From contig NZ_CP159342.1 of assembly GCF_040499845.1 (NCBI RefSeq), positions 868,001 through 932,000 on the forward strand: a DNA stretch of 64,000 nucleotides. The letters run 5' to 3'. This document shows positions 62,873 through 64,000 of the stretch, in pieces; the first letter of the stretch is position 1; the number at the start of each line of letters is the position of its first letter. The notes below the pieces were generated by a model that saw nothing but the letters and a program-made list of their open reading frames with translations, ran no database searches and was not told where the DNA came from. The translations under genes were made by a program, and so were the position numbers. Origin of the DNA: Micromonospora sp. CCTCC AA 2012012. Its GTDB lineage: Bacteria > Actinomycetota > Actinomycetes > Mycobacteriales > Micromonosporaceae.

Positions 62873-63034
62873 GTCCCCGGCACGTGGCGACAGTCAGGCA
62901 CCCGGTGCTGCTCTTGCTGACAGCCGGTTGACCAGCGTTGCCGTTGATTCGGGATGGAAGTCACGCCACGCTAATCGGGCATGCCATACCCGTCCTGCGC
63001 CACGCGATGGCCGCGGGACGAGAGATGAGACGAG

Positions 63035-64000
63035 ATGTTGAGTAGTCACGAGGCCCGCGTTCTGGAGGCGATCGACGATGCGGAAGCCGTGAACCTGCTA
63101 GCTGAGGCCGTGAGGATCCCGAGTGTTACCGGTACGGCCGCCGAGTGCGAGATGCAGCACTGGTGCGCCCGCCTGCTCACCGAGGCCGGCCTGGATGTCG
63201 ACCTCTGGGAGCTCGACCTCGCCGGGCTGCGGGACATGGCCGGTTTCCCAGGTACCGAGGCCCCGCGCACCGAGGCGTACGGGCTGGTTGGCGTCCTCGG
63301 CGGTGAGGGCACGCCGGCGCTCGTGCTGCAGGGGCACGTCGACGTCGTACCCACCGGTGACCTGGCCCGTTGGGAGGGCAACGACCCGTTCACGCCCTGG
63401 TTCACCGGCGACACCCTGCACGGCCGGGGCGCCTGCGACATGAAGGCCGGCCTGATCGCCAACCTGGCCGTGATCCGCGCCGTGAAACGATCAGGGGTGC
63501 GACTCGCCCGCCCGCTGGCCGTGCACTGCGTGGTGAGCGAGGAGGACGGCGGCCTCGGCGCCTTCGCCACCCTGGCGCGGGGCCATGGCGGCGAGGCCGC
63601 GGTGATCACCGAGCCGACCAACGGCACAGTCGTGACCGCCAATGCCGGCGCGCTGACCTTCCAGATCGAGATCGCCGGCCGGGCCGCGCACGGCGCCACC
63701 CGACGGGAGGGCGTCAGCGCCGTCGAGGTGTTCTGGCCGGTGTTCGCGGCGATCCGGCAGCTGGAGGCCAGCCGCAACAGCGCACTGCCGGCCCTGTTCG
63801 CCGGCAACACCCAGCCTTACCCCATCGAGGTCGGCACCGTACGCGCCGGCGACTGGCCCAGCAGCGTGCCCGACCTGCTCGTCGCCCAGGGCCGGATGGG
63901 AGTGCGGCTGGACGAGGACCCCGCCGACGCCCGTGCCGCCTTCGAGCAGGCAGTCCACGACATCGACCATCCCTGGTTACGCACCCACCCACCTACCATC
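63035..64000 (+). CDS. M20-family metallopeptidase/deacylase (ArgE/DapE type), partial
   Basis: 322 codons visible, running out of the window. ATG 63035 has only a weak GACGAG ribosome site; an earlier ATG at 63025 is out of frame. Metal and catalytic landmarks are PALVLQGHVDVVPTGD (His and Asp), LHGRGACDMKAGLIANLAVI (bridging Asp), CVVSEEDGGLGAF (catalytic Glu and metal Glu) and AGRAAHGATRREGVSAVEVF (dimerisation-domain His). It removes an acyl group or cleaves a small peptide with two zinc ions. An N-acetylcysteine-type deacetylase role for the distant operon at 1-7.7 kb is conceivable but unsupported by position. Confidence 0.88.
   Translation, partial: MLSSHEARVLEAIDDAEAVNLLAEAVRIPSVTGTAAECEMQHWCARLLTEAGLDVDLWELDLAGLRDMAGFPGTEAPRTEAYGLVGVLGGEGTPALVLQGHVDVVPTGDLARWEGNDPFTPWFTGDTLHGRGACDMKAGLIANLAVIRAVKRSGVRLARPLAVHCVVSEEDGGLGAFATLARGHGGEAAVITEPTNGTVVTANAGALTFQIEIAGRAAHGATRREGVSAVEVFWPVFAAIRQLEASRNSALPALFAGNTQPYPIEVGTVRAGDWPSSVPDLLVAQGRMGVRLDEDPADARAAFEQAVHDIDHPWLRTHPPTI

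Noticed and set aside
1..64000. CRISPR array
   Set aside because: No regularly spaced repeat series was seen, and no cas gene is present. The only clustered repeats are short (39283-39384, 35396-35417).
1..64000. Biosynthetic cluster for a secondary metabolite
   Set aside because: The methyltransferases, oxidoreductase and monooxygenases are not accompanied by PKS, NRPS, terpene or RiPP core genes. The luciferase-like enzymes belong to an importer operon.
63035..64000. Deacetylase belonging to the sulfur operon at 1-7.7 kb
   Set aside because: The family would fit, but it lies 55 kb away beyond an accessory region; no link is visible in the sequence.

Overview
The window is high-GC actinobacterial DNA. 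Third-position G/C bias, GTG starts, tightly overlapping ATGA/GTGA operons, and families such as DUF6879, DUF574 methyltransferases, DUF2382 and GPP34 suggest a filamentous actinomycete, most likely a Micromonospora relative (inferred from gene style, not proven). No rRNA gene, intact tRNA gene or CRISPR array is visible.

Layout. (1) 1-7.7 kb: one + strand operon of flavin-dependent luciferase-like monooxygenases, two GNAT acetyltransferases and a polar amino-acid ABC importer. It resembles the N-acetyl-S-alkylcysteine sulfur-salvage operons of Bacillus. (2) 7.7-13.9 kb: a scarred stretch with half of a sugar ABC transporter, a frameshifted IS256-family element inserted at the end of a VOC gene, a TnpB remnant and a 5'-truncated methyltransferase. 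(3) 14-19.4 kb: an ABC exporter plus a large secreted YncE/phosphoesterase. (4) 19.4-24.3 kb: a methyltransferase ruin, a secreted DUF2252 protein, a broken LtrA gene, a mechanosensitive channel and a PRC-barrel/DUF2382 stress protein. (5) 24.5-29.5 kb: an operon of APC permease, formamidase, GPP34 protein, GNAT and a frameshifted ferredoxin-reductase-like gene. (6) 30-34.8 kb: HD hydrolase, phosphotransferase, XRE-TPR regulator and HAD phosphatase. A TGTCGGA-n4-TGTCGGA element occurs twice here.

(7) 35.3-62.6 kb is an accessory and defence region. It begins at a tRNA-Val(CAC) 3' fragment (an integration scar). It then carries a 588-aa unknown protein with nuclease-like motifs, a frameshifted tyrosine recombinase, a complete type I restriction-modification system (hsdM-hsdS-hsdR), and a DUF262/DUF1524 (GmrSD-like) protein ending in a RAMA-like domain. 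Next comes a ubiquitin-like cassette (Ubl, ThiF/E1-like, DUF6527). It faces a divergent set of a sigma-like HTH protein, a zinc-motif/XRE protein and an ImmA/IrrE protease with a Cys-rich tail. The region ends with a broken NLR (NB-ARC/TPR) and a small helical protein sharing a RHIM-like amyloid-type motif, DUF6879 genes (some decayed), and an apparently intact IS5-family element using a -1 frameshift. (8) The window closes in an M20 metallopeptidase.

The most interesting biology is the Ubl-E1-DUF6527 cassette opposite the sigma-like/zinc-XRE/ImmA module, and the NLR with its motif-sharing candidate effector. The many frameshifts (IS256 transposase, reductase, integrase, NLR, DUF6879) show active decay, or possibly some assembly errors in G/C runs.
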